The notes under the pieces were generated by a model. That model was not told where the DNA came from, ran no database searches, and was given only the letters and a program-made list of their open reading frames with translations. From NCBI RefSeq assembly GCF_028596025.1, contig NZ_CP117167.1, positions 2,108,001 to 2,172,000 of the forward strand: a DNA stretch of 64,000 nt, read 5' to 3'. A program made the translations under genes and the position numbers. This DNA comes from Mucilaginibacter jinjuensis. GTDB lineage: Bacteria; Bacteroidota; Bacteroidia; Sphingobacteriales; Sphingobacteriaceae. This document shows positions 9,636-19,662 of this stretch, piece after piece. Numbering within the stretch: the stretch's first letter is position 1; each line of letters opens with the position of its first letter.

Positions 9636-10007
9636 CCGTACTAAATTAATTATAAATTGTGCAAATGATGAACGGGTTATGTTTGCTGCGCATCATTTAT
9701 TGAAACAATAACGTATACCGCTTTCATCGCAGGTTTCAATGTTTTATCTTAATGTCGATTTTTGGCGGATAAAAGCGATATTTAGTTTAACTAACGATAT
9801 ATCGCAAATAAATTTCAGTCGCTAAATAGGTAAAATACTATTAATCAGCGCTTTGGTTGATGGTATGTTACTTGTGTATTAATTACAGCTTTCTTTAAAT
9901 AATTGAATATTTTTAGGGGCGCTTAATATTCTCTCTGCTTAAGGCTTTGCATTGTTAACTCCTTACAATAAAAGGGGCATAATTTAAGACTCTACTTAAT
10001 TAATAAT
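9636..10007. other. Intergenic region without a gene
   Basis: 372 AT-rich bases between a minus-strand and a plus-strand gene, so it should carry divergent promoters. I see no hairpin, repeat or conserved operator and no convincing small ORF. Confidence 0.6.
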
Positions 10008-12578
10008 ATGTTTAAAAAGTTACTCTTCGTTTTATTCTTAATCTTCCTGACGTACGGTAGCCGGGCCCAAAAAATTGAGTCTGCTGCATGGCAAATATTT
10101 CCGGATAGTGTTGTTGTAAAAGTGCATGCTTCGTATGATAACGTGAGCGGCATACACCGCTGGCTTTTTGGCGAAAACTACCGTAAGGACTGGGCTATGC
10201 CGGTTAAGTTGCCCATCATTAAGCTCTCGCAACTGAATGGCGGATTAACGCCGCTGCGCGAGGGGGGCGGTATGGAATCAAAATCATTAAGGCTGCGCGA
10301 TAAAAGCGGCAGGGAATGGGTGATCCGAAGTGTGGAGAAATCACCGGATAAATTATTGCCCGATAATTTAAAAGGAACATTTACGGTTGATTGGGTGGGC
10401 GATGAGTTTAGCGGACAGCACCCATACTCGGCCTTAATAGTACCCCCGCTGGCCGATGCTGCAAATGTACCCCATGCCAATCCGGTTATCGGCGTAATGG
10501 CTGCCGATAGCGCTTTGGGTAAGTACAATAAGATTTTTACCGGCATGGTAGTTTTAGTTGAAGAACGTGAGCCAACCGGAAAATCGGACAATACCATTAA
10601 CATGGAGCATGAGCTGATTAAAAGTTACGATAATCGCTATGATGCCCGTGAGTTTTTACGTGCCCGTTTATTAGACCTTTTAGTTGGCGACTGGGACCGC
10701 CACGAAGACCAATGGCGCTGGGCATATACTAAAGACGGTAAAAATAAAATGTATGTAGCTGTTCCCCGCGACCGCGACCAGGTTTTCCACGTTAATGAGG
10801 GCGTGTTTCCAAGCCTGGCATCTTTGCCCTGGATAGACCCTGTGCTGGGAGATTTTACCAGTGATATTCCGCGTATCAGGTATTCGATCTATAAAACCCG
10901 TTTCATGAAAGGTTTTCCTGATAATCAGTTTAGCTATGATGAATGGATGAAAGTGGTTAACGACTTCGTAAAAGCCGAAACTGATGAGGTGTTGGAAGCC
11001 GGATTAAAACGCCTGCCTGCAGAAAGCTATAAATTCCGCCATGATGAGTTGCTGAATATTTTGAAGAAACGCAGGGACAATATCCCGGCTGCCATGTCCG
11101 AATATTATCACTTCATTAACCGTATTGTTGATATTCACACTACCGATAAAGATGAGCTGATCACCGTTACAGATGCGCCGAATGATGCCTTAAAGATCTC
11201 TGTAGATAAACTGGATAAGCACGGCGAGGTAAAAGGCAATTTTATGACCGCAACTTATCACCCCGATATTACCAAAGAGATCAGGATGTATGTATCGGGT
11301 GGAGATGACCATATTGTTGTTGATACCAAATCTTCTATCAAATTAAGGTTTATAGATAGTACCGGGCAAAAGACCTACGAGGTTAAAAATTCGAGACGCG
11401 TTATCCCGGTTTATGGATCACAGGATAGTCTTACGTTTACAGGTAAGGTTGGCAAATTGAATAACCATATTTCTGCTGATACCAATGCCACCCGTTTTAA
11501 GCCTACCAACCCTTATAATGTTTGGGCGCCACTGGCCACCGCTGCATTAAATAAGGATGATGGCTTTTTGCTGGGCTTAGGTTTTAAATATACCGGTTAT
11601 GATGGTTTCCGTAAGCTGCCGTATTCTACCCAGCAAACCTTAATGCTTACGCACTCTTTTGCAACCAAAGCCTATCGTTTAAAATACGAAGGTGAGTGGA
11701 TGCAGGCTGTAGGTAAAGCAGACTTCACCATGAATGCCTATATCCTGGCACCGGGCAACACCGTAAACTTCTTTGGCCAGGGTAATGAAACACCTTTGGT
11801 TAAGATGGATGATTACCGCCACTATTACCGCACCCGCTATAATGTTTACCAGTTCGATCCTGCTTTGCGCTGGCATACCGGTAAGGGTAGTACTTTTAGT
11901 GTTGGGCCATCATTGCAATTCTATCATTTAGACCCTGAGGATAATACAGGCCGTTACATTGTAAGCATGCCGCATATTACCTCGTACGATAGCCTTACCA
12001 CAGATAAAACCCGTGCACATTTAGGCTTTCGGGCTATATACACCGCCAATAAACGAAACAACAATATATTGCCTTATTCGGGCTATTACTTCCAGGTTAT
12101 TTTGCAGGGATATGAAGGTTTGAACAGCAATTCAAAAGCATTTGGCCAGATTAAGCCTGAGTTTACCTATTATCAGCCACTTGATAGTAAGGGTACGTTT
12201 GTACTTTCAGACCGTGTTGGTGGTGGTATCAGCGTGGGGAACCCTGCTTTTTATCAATCGATGTTTTTGGGTGGGCAGGGCAACTTGTTAGGTTATCTGC
12301 AATACCGCTTCGCCGGTAATGATATGGTGTACAACAACTTCCAGGCAAGGTTAAAGCTGGCTGATATTGCCAGTTACATTATCCCGGGTCAGTTGGGTGT
12401 AACAGGGTTCTTCGATACCGGCCGTGTTTGGGTCGATGGCGAACACTCTAACCTATGGCATACCGGTACAGGCGGAGGTTTATATTTTGCTCCGGCCAGT
12501 TTAACGGTAATACAAATAATAGCAGCGCACTCTAATGAAGGCTGGTATCCTTATATTTCTATGAATTTTAGATTGTGA
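10008..12578 (+). CDS. Outer-membrane beta-barrel protein with an N-terminal kinase-like region
   Basis: 856 residues with a signal peptide (cleavage after GSRAQ, about residue 21). Residues 80-330 resemble a protein-kinase/HipA/Fam20-type fold: a glycine-led strand KSLRLRDKSGREWVIRSVEK, then LLDLLVGDWDRHEDQWRW (Asp230-Arg231-His232, like a catalytic loop) and VAVPRDRDQVF (Asp255/257, like a metal-binding DFG). Residues from about 510 on show alternating beta strands and end YPYISMNFRL with a terminal aromatic/Leu pattern, as in Bac_surface_Ag (Omp85-like) barrels; GGQGNLLGYLQYRF is a typical barrel segment. Related Bacteroidota proteins often also carry a metallophosphoesterase domain, which is absent here. 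Activity is unknown. The kinase resemblance is by motif only. Confidence 0.7.
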   Translation: MFKKLLFVLFLIFLTYGSRAQKIESAAWQIFPDSVVVKVHASYDNVSGIHRWLFGENYRKDWAMPVKLPIIKLSQLNGGLTPLREGGGMESKSLRLRDKSGREWVIRSVEKSPDKLLPDNLKGTFTVDWVGDEFSGQHPYSALIVPPLADAANVPHANPVIGVMAADSALGKYNKIFTGMVVLVEEREPTGKSDNTINMEHELIKSYDNRYDAREFLRARLLDLLVGDWDRHEDQWRWAYTKDGKNKMYVAVPRDRDQVFHVNEGVFPSLASLPWIDPVLGDFTSDIPRIRYSIYKTRFMKGFPDNQFSYDEWMKVVNDFVKAETDEVLEAGLKRLPAESYKFRHDELLNILKKRRDNIPAAMSEYYHFINRIVDIHTTDKDELITVTDAPNDALKISVDKLDKHGEVKGNFMTATYHPDITKEIRMYVSGGDDHIVVDTKSSIKLRFIDSTGQKTYEVKNSRRVIPVYGSQDSLTFTGKVGKLNNHISADTNATRFKPTNPYNVWAPLATAALNKDDGFLLGLGFKYTGYDGFRKLPYSTQQTLMLTHSFATKAYRLKYEGEWMQAVGKADFTMNAYILAPGNTVNFFGQGNETPLVKMDDYRHYYRTRYNVYQFDPALRWHTGKGSTFSVGPSLQFYHLDPEDNTGRYIVSMPHITSYDSLTTDKTRAHLGFRAIYTANKRNNNILPYSGYYFQVILQGYEGLNSNSKAFGQIKPEFTYYQPLDSKGTFVLSDRVGGGISVGNPAFYQSMFLGGQGNLLGYLQYRFAGNDMVYNNFQARLKLADIASYIIPGQLGVTGFFDTGRVWVDGEHSNLWHTGTGGGLYFAPASLTVIQIIAAHSNEGWYPYISMNFRL

Positions 12579-12643
12579 TATGCTTAATAAACAGTAACTT
12601 AATGATAAAATAGTTATATACGTTTCACTAAAACCTCACAGTT

Positions 12644-13162
12644 ATGCCAAATCATTTATCAGTACTCGGAATCATCCACACTGCAATCAGTATCCTGGCC
12701 ATATTTGCAGGTATCATTGCCTTAATTAAAAGTGGAGTTATTGAACCCAAAAGCACATTTGGGAAATGGTATATTATACTGACCGTATTAACCTGCGTAA
12801 CCGGTTTTCCTATTATGCGTACAGGGCATTGGGGGCCTGCGCATACACTTACTATTATGGTGCTTGTGTTATTACCTCTCGGTATTTATGCAAAATCATT
12901 AAAAGTATTTGGGAAGAAATGGCAGTACGCGCAAGTTATTATCATGTCGGCCACTTTGTTTTTATCATTTGTACCGGCGGTTAACGAATCATTTACCAGG
13001 TTGCCAATCTCACATCCGCTGGCAGCCGGCCCGGATGACCCATTGGTTAAAATGGGTTTACTGGTGATCTTTGTACTTTTCCTTGCCGGGGTAATATACC
13101 AGGTATTGGTACTAAGGGCACGCCGTAAAATGCTTGCCAACATGGAACCGTTTAATTCGTAA
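12644..13162 (+). CDS. Small integral membrane protein, function unknown
   Basis: 172 residues with four to five hydrophobic helices: HTAISILAIFAGIIALI, ILTVLTCVTGFPIM, TLTIMVLVLLPLGIYA, IIMSATLFLSFVPAV and MGLLVIFVLFLAGVIYQVL. The polar loop GHWGPAHT holds two histidines that could bind metal or heme, but there is no clear family signature. It follows the beta-barrel gene by 65 bases on the same strand and ends just before a strong terminator, so it is probably the last gene of that unit. Confidence 0.75.
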   Translation: MPNHLSVLGIIHTAISILAIFAGIIALIKSGVIEPKSTFGKWYIILTVLTCVTGFPIMRTGHWGPAHTLTIMVLVLLPLGIYAKSLKVFGKKWQYAQVIIMSATLFLSFVPAVNESFTRLPISHPLAAGPDDPLVKMGLLVIFVLFLAGVIYQVLVLRARRKMLANMEPFNS

Positions 13163-13179
13163 GTTTTATAAATCATTAA

Positions 13180-13216
13180 AAAGGCCGTTTCTTTAATAGA
13201 AACGGCCTTTTTTGTT
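13180..13216 (+). terminator. Rho-independent terminator
   Basis: Stem AAAGGCCGTTTCT (13180-13192) with 13198-13210, loop of five, followed by TTTTTGTTTTTT. It closes the 10.0-13.2 kb unit. Confidence 0.93.
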
Positions 13217-13639
13217 TTTTCGAAATAATTGATAGTAGAAACAATTTGTATAATTAACTTGTTTTCAATAGCTTATAGAGGAATACGACATCTATAACTT
13301 ATAATAAAAACAAACAGTGTACCGGGTAACCATTTTGCGCCGAAATTAACTGTATCATGTTAAATACTTGTGAAGCGACTTAATGATGTATTAATTGTAT
13401 GATAATACATACTTTTAAGTCAGTAAAAGTAACGATGTGTTACTGATTTGGGCAATTTAACAATATTGTTACCGGGTATAACGGATGTTTTTATCATTTT
13501 TGGACAACCCCTATTAATTAACCGGAGACACGCTTGTGTTTTTTGTATCAAGGCTATCTGCTTAAATTTTTAGGAATAAATTATAGAAGTTTTATTTGAA
13601 CATGCGCCGTCCCGGTAGGGGACGTTGATATTTATTTAT
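13217..13639. other. Intergenic region upstream of the efflux operon
   Basis: About 420 AT-rich bases. A short hairpin CGTCCC-GGTAG-GGGACG (13608-13624) lies directly ahead of the TolC-like start and may influence translation. I see no clear MarR-type palindrome and no ORF. Confidence 0.5.
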
Positions 13640-15154
13640 ATGGGTAAAATCCGGTTAGTATTTCTTATTTCAATTTTAAGTGCATCAACAGTATATGCAC
13701 AAAAGGTGCCGCCGCGTAAGCAGGCAATAGTAGATCCTGATATGCCGATGCCCGATGCCAGCAGTGTTGTGGTAAAGGCCGACAGCAGCCATAATGTGGC
13801 GGGCGCATTTATGTCGCTTCAGCAATGTATCGATTATGCCATGATCCATCAACCTGGCTTAAACAAAGCATTAATCAATGTAAACATCGCCCACGAAACA
13901 AATGCAGTTAATTTAGCGCCTTGGTTACCGCAGGTTAGCGCAAGTGGAAACTTAACGCACTATATCCAGTTTCCGGCAAACGGGGTTATTACTACCCAGG
14001 GCGGTACCACAACAACCACAGGCGGTACTACCACCGGAGGAACAGGTACAGGTACAGGCGGAACGACAGGTACCGGTACAACTGGCGGAACCACAACCTC
14101 AACTTCTACTTCGGGAGTTGCAACTCGTACAGCAAATACGTTTATCCCGCAGTTAGCCGTATCGCAGGCTATATTTAGCCCGAGCCTTTTGTATGCGGCT
14201 AAATCGGCACCGTTATATGTAAAGCAGGCACAGCAGGTAACAGACAGTACTAAAATATTCCTGGTATCGGCCGTAAGTAAAGCATACTATAATGTATTGC
14301 TTACGCTGGAGCAGATCCATGTTTTAAAGGAAGATACCGCGCGTTTAGGTAAAAATGTACGCGATACTTATCACCAATATATTGGCGGTATAGTTGATGA
14401 AACTGATTACGAAGAGGCTACCATCACCCTAAACAATTCAAAAGCCCAGTTAAAACAGGCTAATGAAAACGTAGTTCCGCAATTTGCGACATTGAAACAG
14501 GTGATGGGTTTCCCTGCCGAACAAGAGTTTAACGTAAGCTTTAATACCGACCAGATGATGCAGGGTATCTACATTGATACCACCCAGCAACTGAATTACG
14601 AGAAACGAATTGAGTTTCAACAATTGGGTACCGAGAAAGCTTTGCAGGCACAACAAACCGCCTATTATAGGTCGGCTTTTCTGCCAACAGTAGGGGCGTT
14701 CTACAATTATAACCGTCAGTTTGCTAATCAGCATTTCTCTAACGTTTTTGATAGCTCTTACCCAAGTTCGCTCGTAGGTTTGTCTGTTAGTATTCCAATT
14801 TTCACAGGTCTTGGCCGTGTGCACAGCATCCGCAAATCAAAACTGCAGGAGCAACTGCTTAACTGGGACGAGACGGATTTGAAACTACAGATCAATAAAG
14901 AATATACCACGGCAAACGCCAACTACAAAAGCAACCTGTACAATTTGCAGCTGCTGCAAAAAAACGTAGCAATGGCTAAAAGAGTATATTTTGTGGTAAC
15001 CCTGCAATACAAACAAGGTATTGTGGCTTACCTCAACGTAATTACTGCCGAGTCTAACTTAATTACATCCGAAATAAACTATCTGAACGCGCTGTTCCAG
15101 ACCCTTTCAAGCAAAATAGATCTGCAAAAGGCAATGGGCAATATCACTTATTAA
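13640..15154 (+). CDS. Outer-membrane efflux protein (TolC/OMF family)
   Basis: 504 residues from ATG 13640 (an upstream in-frame TTG at 13625 gives no better signal). The signal peptide ends STVYAQ. Two OMF repeats are visible: SLQQCIDYAMIHQPGLNKALINV and the C-terminal YKQGIVAYLNVITAESNLITSEINYLNALFQ with long coiled-coil helices. Residues about 115-160 form an unusual low-complexity insert made almost only of Gly, Thr and Ser. It would be the outer-membrane channel of the RND system; the adaptor gene starts four bases after its stop. Confidence 0.92.
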   Translation: MGKIRLVFLISILSASTVYAQKVPPRKQAIVDPDMPMPDASSVVVKADSSHNVAGAFMSLQQCIDYAMIHQPGLNKALINVNIAHETNAVNLAPWLPQVSASGNLTHYIQFPANGVITTQGGTTTTTGGTTTGGTGTGTGGTTGTGTTGGTTTSTSTSGVATRTANTFIPQLAVSQAIFSPSLLYAAKSAPLYVKQAQQVTDSTKIFLVSAVSKAYYNVLLTLEQIHVLKEDTARLGKNVRDTYHQYIGGIVDETDYEEATITLNNSKAQLKQANENVVPQFATLKQVMGFPAEQEFNVSFNTDQMMQGIYIDTTQQLNYEKRIEFQQLGTEKALQAQQTAYYRSAFLPTVGAFYNYNRQFANQHFSNVFDSSYPSSLVGLSVSIPIFTGLGRVHSIRKSKLQEQLLNWDETDLKLQINKEYTTANANYKSNLYNLQLLQKNVAMAKRVYFVVTLQYKQGIVAYLNVITAESNLITSEINYLNALFQTLSSKIDLQKAMGNITY

Positions 15155-15158
15155 CACC

Positions 15159-16358
15159 ATGAAATCAACAACCTCTATGAATAGAGTACTCTTAAATACC
15201 ATTTGTATAAGCTGCCTCATTTTAGGTGCCTGTAAGAAAAAACAGCCGCCTGTTAACACCGAGGTTCCTGTAAACTTAATTAAGGTTAAAGCTCAGTCTG
15301 TTTTATATTTCGACAAGTATCCGTCAACCACGGCTGCATTAAGCCAGGTGAGTTTGTTGCCGCAGGTACAGGGCGCTATTACCGGCATATTTTTTACCGA
15401 GGGTAGCCACGTAACCAAAGGCCAGAAACTGTATGAAATTGATACCCGCATTTATCAGAACAACTATGATGCTGCGGTAGCTAACCTGCGTGTGGCACAA
15501 AGCACACTTAAACAATCGCAACAGGATGCAGATCGTTATGAGTACCTGAACAAATACAATGCAGTTGCCAAGCAATTGTACGATCACGCGATGATCACCC
15601 TCGAGAGTTCAAAAAGCCAGGTAAAGGCTGCGGATGAGGCTGTTAAAACAGCCAAAACCAATTTGAACTATGCAGTTGTAACAGCTCCGTTCTCTGGTAC
15701 CATCGGCTTTAGCCAGGTAAAACTGGGTAATGTGGTAACAGTGGGTAGCACGGTGTTAAACACCATCTCTACCGATAGCCCAATGGCTGTTGACTTTGTA
15801 ATTAATGAGAAACAACTGCCGAAATTTGAGAAACTGCAAATGGAGAAAAAAGCGCCGGTAGATTCGTTGTTCACCATTTTATTACCTGATGGTTCCCTTT
15901 ATCCAGAACAGGGTAAGATCTCGATCATCGACCGCGCGGTTGATTCGCAAACAGGTTCTATCCGGGTTCGTCTGGTATTCCCTAATGCTCAAAACTTACT
16001 GCGTGTGGGTATGAGCTGCGTGGTGCGTGTGCACAACCAGGATACCAAACCACAATTGGTATTGCCAAACAAAGCCGTGGTTGAGCAAATGGGCGAGTAC
16101 TTTGTGTACATAGCTAAAGATAGCACCATTACCAACCCTAAAGCACCTGCCGATAGTGCTAAGACCAAGAAAGCCTTGGTTGCCGCACAAAAGAAGGTTC
16201 AGATTGGCCAGACTATTGGCCCGAACGTGGTGATTAAGAGCGGTATTAATGAAGGCGATAGGGTAGTTACGGATGGTGTACAATCATTGCATGACGGATC
16301 GCAGATTACAACTGCTAATAAAGTAGGCCCAAGCACCGGCAAAGGTGGTAAGGGTTAA
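15159..16358 (+). CDS. RND efflux periplasmic adaptor (membrane fusion protein), lipoprotein
   Basis: 399 residues. Lipobox ILGACKKKQ near residues 20-25 anchors it to a membrane. The biotinyl-lipoyl halves are seen in LPQVQGAITGIFFTEGSHVTKGQKLYEID and NLNYAVVTAPFSGTIGFSQVKLGNVV, separated by an alpha-helical hairpin (ANLRVAQSTLKQSQQDADRY). Beta-barrel and membrane-proximal domains follow (ISIIDRAVDSQTGSIRVRLVFPN; VVIKSGINEGDRVVTDGVQ). It links the RND pumps encoded downstream with the TolC-like channel upstream. Length is typical for AcrA/MexA relatives. Confidence 0.94.
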   Translation: MKSTTSMNRVLLNTICISCLILGACKKKQPPVNTEVPVNLIKVKAQSVLYFDKYPSTTAALSQVSLLPQVQGAITGIFFTEGSHVTKGQKLYEIDTRIYQNNYDAAVANLRVAQSTLKQSQQDADRYEYLNKYNAVAKQLYDHAMITLESSKSQVKAADEAVKTAKTNLNYAVVTAPFSGTIGFSQVKLGNVVTVGSTVLNTISTDSPMAVDFVINEKQLPKFEKLQMEKKAPVDSLFTILLPDGSLYPEQGKISIIDRAVDSQTGSIRVRLVFPNAQNLLRVGMSCVVRVHNQDTKPQLVLPNKAVVEQMGEYFVYIAKDSTITNPKAPADSAKTKKALVAAQKKVQIGQTIGPNVVIKSGINEGDRVVTDGVQSLHDGSQITTANKVGPSTGKGGKG

Positions 16359-16405
16359 TAGATATTTACATACGCGCTTCTGCATCTTACGATAGATGAA
16401 AATAT

Positions 16406-19400
16406 ATGATTGCTAATACCTTTATAAAAAGACCGGTAACGGCTATAGTAATATCCATTGTACTGGTAATTACCGGTACGGTGAGTATTTTACTGCTGCC
16501 GATTGACCAGTACCCTGATATTACCCCGCCTGTTGTACAGGTAAACGGCCAGTTTACTGGTGCCGATGCCCAAACTGTTGAGCAAACCGTTGCCACGCCT
16601 ATTGAAGAGCAGGTAAACGGTACGCCGGGCATGGAATACATGCAGAGCAACAGCACCAACAACGGCCTGATGCAAATGAACGTAACGTTTAAGATAGGGA
16701 CGGATATTGATGTGGCTGCGCTGGATGTACAAAATAGGGTGAGTATTGCCACACCTTTACTGCCTGCCGTGGTAAGCCGTTTAGGTTTAACGGTACGTGC
16801 CGTAAACCCAAGTATGCTGATGATGGTTGCTATCTATTCACCAAAGAGTACGCACAACAACACCTTCCTGGATAACTACACCAATATATTTGTGCAGGAT
16901 GCCTTGCTGCGTGTGCCGGGTGTAGGCAGCATTAACCGTTTTACGGACGACTTTAGTATGCGTATCTGGATGAACCCGGATAAGATGGCATCCTACAGCT
17001 TAACGCCAACGGATGTTATTAATGCGCTGAATGCCCAAAATGTGCAGGTTGCTGCCGGTACTGCCGGTGTGCCGCCCCAATCATCAAGCCAGACTTATGA
17101 GCTGGGTATTTTGGTTAACGGCCGTTTAAGCAAGGTGCCCGAGTTTGAAAATATCATTGTTAAAACTAACCCAACCACAGGTGCTTTAATTTACCTGAAA
17201 GATGTTGCAAGGGTAGAGCTGGGTAAGTTTACCTTCTCGAGCAACTCTTTTGTGGATGGCCACCGCGCTTCATACCTGCAAATTTACCAGGCACCGGGAA
17301 GCAACGCTTTGGAAACTGCCAACGGTATTTATGCTGAATTGGCTAAGTTAAAGCAATCATTCCCTTCGGATGTTGAATACTCTGTTCCGTTTGAATCGGT
17401 TACCGTGGTAAAAGTTTCGATGCAGGATGTGGTGGGCACGCTGTTAAAAACATTGGGACTGGTTGCCGTTGTGGTATTCCTGTTCCTGCAAAACTGGCGC
17501 TCAACCTTGATCCCTGTATTGGCTATCCCGGTATCCATATTCGGTACGTTCTGTTTCTTTATCCCGCTGGGTTTTACCATCAATACCCTAACCATGTTCG
17601 GTTTCGTATTGGCTATCGGTATTGTGGTGGATGATGCCATTATCGTCGTCGAGGCCGTGCAGCATTATATCGATCATGATAAAATGTCGCCCAAGGAAGC
17701 AACCTACCAGGCCATGAAAGATATTTCGGCACCGGTTATTGCCATCGCCTTAATTCTGGCGGCGGTGTTCGTACCGGTAGGCTTTATCCCGGGTATCGTA
17801 GGTAGGTTATATCAACAGTTTGCTATCACCATCGCAATTTCGGTAATGATCTCGGCCTTTATCGCCTTATCATTAACACCGGCTTTGTGTACGCTGTTAC
17901 TGAAACCTACACCTGAAGGTAAAAAGATGAACGCCTTGAACAGGTTCTTCGCCAAATTTAACGACTGGTTTGACAGGGTTACGGCCAAGTACACCAATGG
18001 TGTTAAATGGAGTATTAAGTCATCGCGATTGATCATTATATTACTGGTGGCTATTTGTGCCGGGGCTTACTTTATGTTCCAGGCTAAACCATCGGGCTTT
18101 ATCCCTTCTGAGGATGATGGAAACTTATACGTTACTTACCAGTTGCCTCCGGCATCGTCAACCGCACAATCTGTTGATGTAATGCAGCGCTTAATGAAGG
18201 TGATAGCATCTACACCGGGTGTGGCGCACTATGCAGCCTTGTCAGGATTGAACGTGGTGACTAACGCAAGTAACTCTAACAACGGTACTATTTATTGCCA
18301 GCTGAAACCATGGGACGATCGTGGTAAATCGAGCGAACAGGTACCGGGCATTGTTGGCGTATTGCAAAAACGCATTAACGACGCAGGTATTAAAAATGCC
18401 AACGTTCAGGTAATCCAGCCTTCGCCTTTACCGGGTGTGGGGCAAACCGTTGGTTTCAGTATGCAGATTGAGCAGCGTAACACCAACGATAACCTGCAGG
18501 ATTTTGAAAAGGTGATCGACAAGTTTTTAGCCGCTGCCAATAAAAATCCGGCTATATCTAAAGCCTTCAGTTATTACCAGGCACACACACCAAACTATAA
18601 CCTGACTGTTGATCGTGAGAAATGCGAAAAACTCGGCGTAAACATTGCCGACGTATTTACCACCATACAGGCTTATATGGGTAGTTTGTATATTAATGAT
18701 TTTACTACTTACAACCGTACCTTCCACGTAGTGGTGCAGGCTGATACCCTGTTCCGTACTAAAATAGAGGATATGGATAAGTATTATGTGCGCAACTCTG
18801 CGGGCAACATGGTACCATTGGGTACGCTGATCAGCTATAAGCCGATTGCTGCGCCGCCGCTGGTATCGCACTTCAACATTTTCCGTACTGCGGAGATTGA
18901 TGGTACATCTGCCGAAGGCTATAGCAGTACTGATGCTTTGAAGGCTTTGCAAGAACTAGCCACCAAAACATTGCCTGAAGGATACACCTTCGAGTTTTCT
19001 GGTCTAAGTTATGAAGAGCAAAAAGCGGGTTCAACCACCATCTATATCTTCATGTTCTCTATCACCTTTGTGTTCCTGTTCCTGGCGGCATTGTACGAGA
19101 GCTGGTCGGTACCATTCTCGGTATTACTGGCCGTGCCAATCGGGGCATTCGGTGCTATCCTGGCCTTACTCTTTGTGCCTACGCTCACCAACAACGTTTA
19201 CGCGCAGATCGGTTTGATAACGCTCATCGGTTTGGCGGCAAAGAACGCGATCTTGATTGTGGAGTTTGCCAAGGTGCGGGTTGATATGGGCGAAGAGCTG
19301 ATCAAATCAACACTCGAGGCAGTAAGCCTGCGTTTGCGGCCAATTATCATGACCTCGCTGGCCTTTATCCTCGGTGTGCTACCGCTGGTACTGGCAACGG

Positions 19401-19660
19401 GTGCAGGTGCGGTGGCAAGGCAAACTATTGGTTATACGGTATTGGGCGGTATGTTTGCCGCATCAACCATAGCCATCTTCATAGTGCCGGTATTGTATGT
19501 GGTGATCACGCGTTTCTCTTACGGAAAAGAAAGACTGGAAGCATTACAGGCCAACCGCGAAGAATTAATAGCCAAAGCCAAAAAGGTAGAGGCACAAAAT
19601 ATCGATCCTGAACTGGAGTACGAAATACAAAAATCACGTGAATTAAGTAAACAGGGTTAA
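16406..19660 (+). CDS. RND (HAE1-type) multidrug efflux permease, copy 1
   Basis: 1084 residues, AcrB-like: N-terminal MIANTFIKRPVTAIVISIVL helix, large periplasmic loops beginning QYPDITPPVVQVNGQF, and PGVGSINRF. Proton-relay residues are conserved: Asp409-Asp410 in GIVVDDAIIVVEAV (TM4) and Lys946 in GLAAKNAILIVEF (TM10). It should extrude hydrophobic drugs or metabolites using proton motive force. A second pump with clear relatedness starts two bases after its stop codon. Confidence 0.95.
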   Translation: MIANTFIKRPVTAIVISIVLVITGTVSILLLPIDQYPDITPPVVQVNGQFTGADAQTVEQTVATPIEEQVNGTPGMEYMQSNSTNNGLMQMNVTFKIGTDIDVAALDVQNRVSIATPLLPAVVSRLGLTVRAVNPSMLMMVAIYSPKSTHNNTFLDNYTNIFVQDALLRVPGVGSINRFTDDFSMRIWMNPDKMASYSLTPTDVINALNAQNVQVAAGTAGVPPQSSSQTYELGILVNGRLSKVPEFENIIVKTNPTTGALIYLKDVARVELGKFTFSSNSFVDGHRASYLQIYQAPGSNALETANGIYAELAKLKQSFPSDVEYSVPFESVTVVKVSMQDVVGTLLKTLGLVAVVVFLFLQNWRSTLIPVLAIPVSIFGTFCFFIPLGFTINTLTMFGFVLAIGIVVDDAIIVVEAVQHYIDHDKMSPKEATYQAMKDISAPVIAIALILAAVFVPVGFIPGIVGRLYQQFAITIAISVMISAFIALSLTPALCTLLLKPTPEGKKMNALNRFFAKFNDWFDRVTAKYTNGVKWSIKSSRLIIILLVAICAGAYFMFQAKPSGFIPSEDDGNLYVTYQLPPASSTAQSVDVMQRLMKVIASTPGVAHYAALSGLNVVTNASNSNNGTIYCQLKPWDDRGKSSEQVPGIVGVLQKRINDAGIKNANVQVIQPSPLPGVGQTVGFSMQIEQRNTNDNLQDFEKVIDKFLAAANKNPAISKAFSYYQAHTPNYNLTVDREKCEKLGVNIADVFTTIQAYMGSLYINDFTTYNRTFHVVVQADTLFRTKIEDMDKYYVRNSAGNMVPLGTLISYKPIAAPPLVSHFNIFRTAEIDGTSAEGYSSTDALKALQELATKTLPEGYTFEFSGLSYEEQKAGSTTIYIFMFSITFVFLFLAALYESWSVPFSVLLAVPIGAFGAILALLFVPTLTNNVYAQIGLITLIGLAAKNAILIVEFAKVRVDMGEELIKSTLEAVSLRLRPIIMTSLAFILGVLPLVLATGAGAVARQTIGYTVLGGMFAASTIAIFIVPVLYVVITRFSYGKERLEALQANREELIAKAKKVEAQNIDPELEYEIQKSRELSKQG

Positions 19661-19662
19661 GC

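Noticed and set aside
9250..9711. 153-codon plus-strand ORF opposite the winged-helix gene
   Set aside because: Cys/Ser-rich shadow translation antisense to a gene with clear family motifs.
13625..13639. Upstream TTG start for the TolC-like gene
   Set aside because: It would add five residues before a standard signal peptide; the ATG at 13640 gives the better N-terminus.
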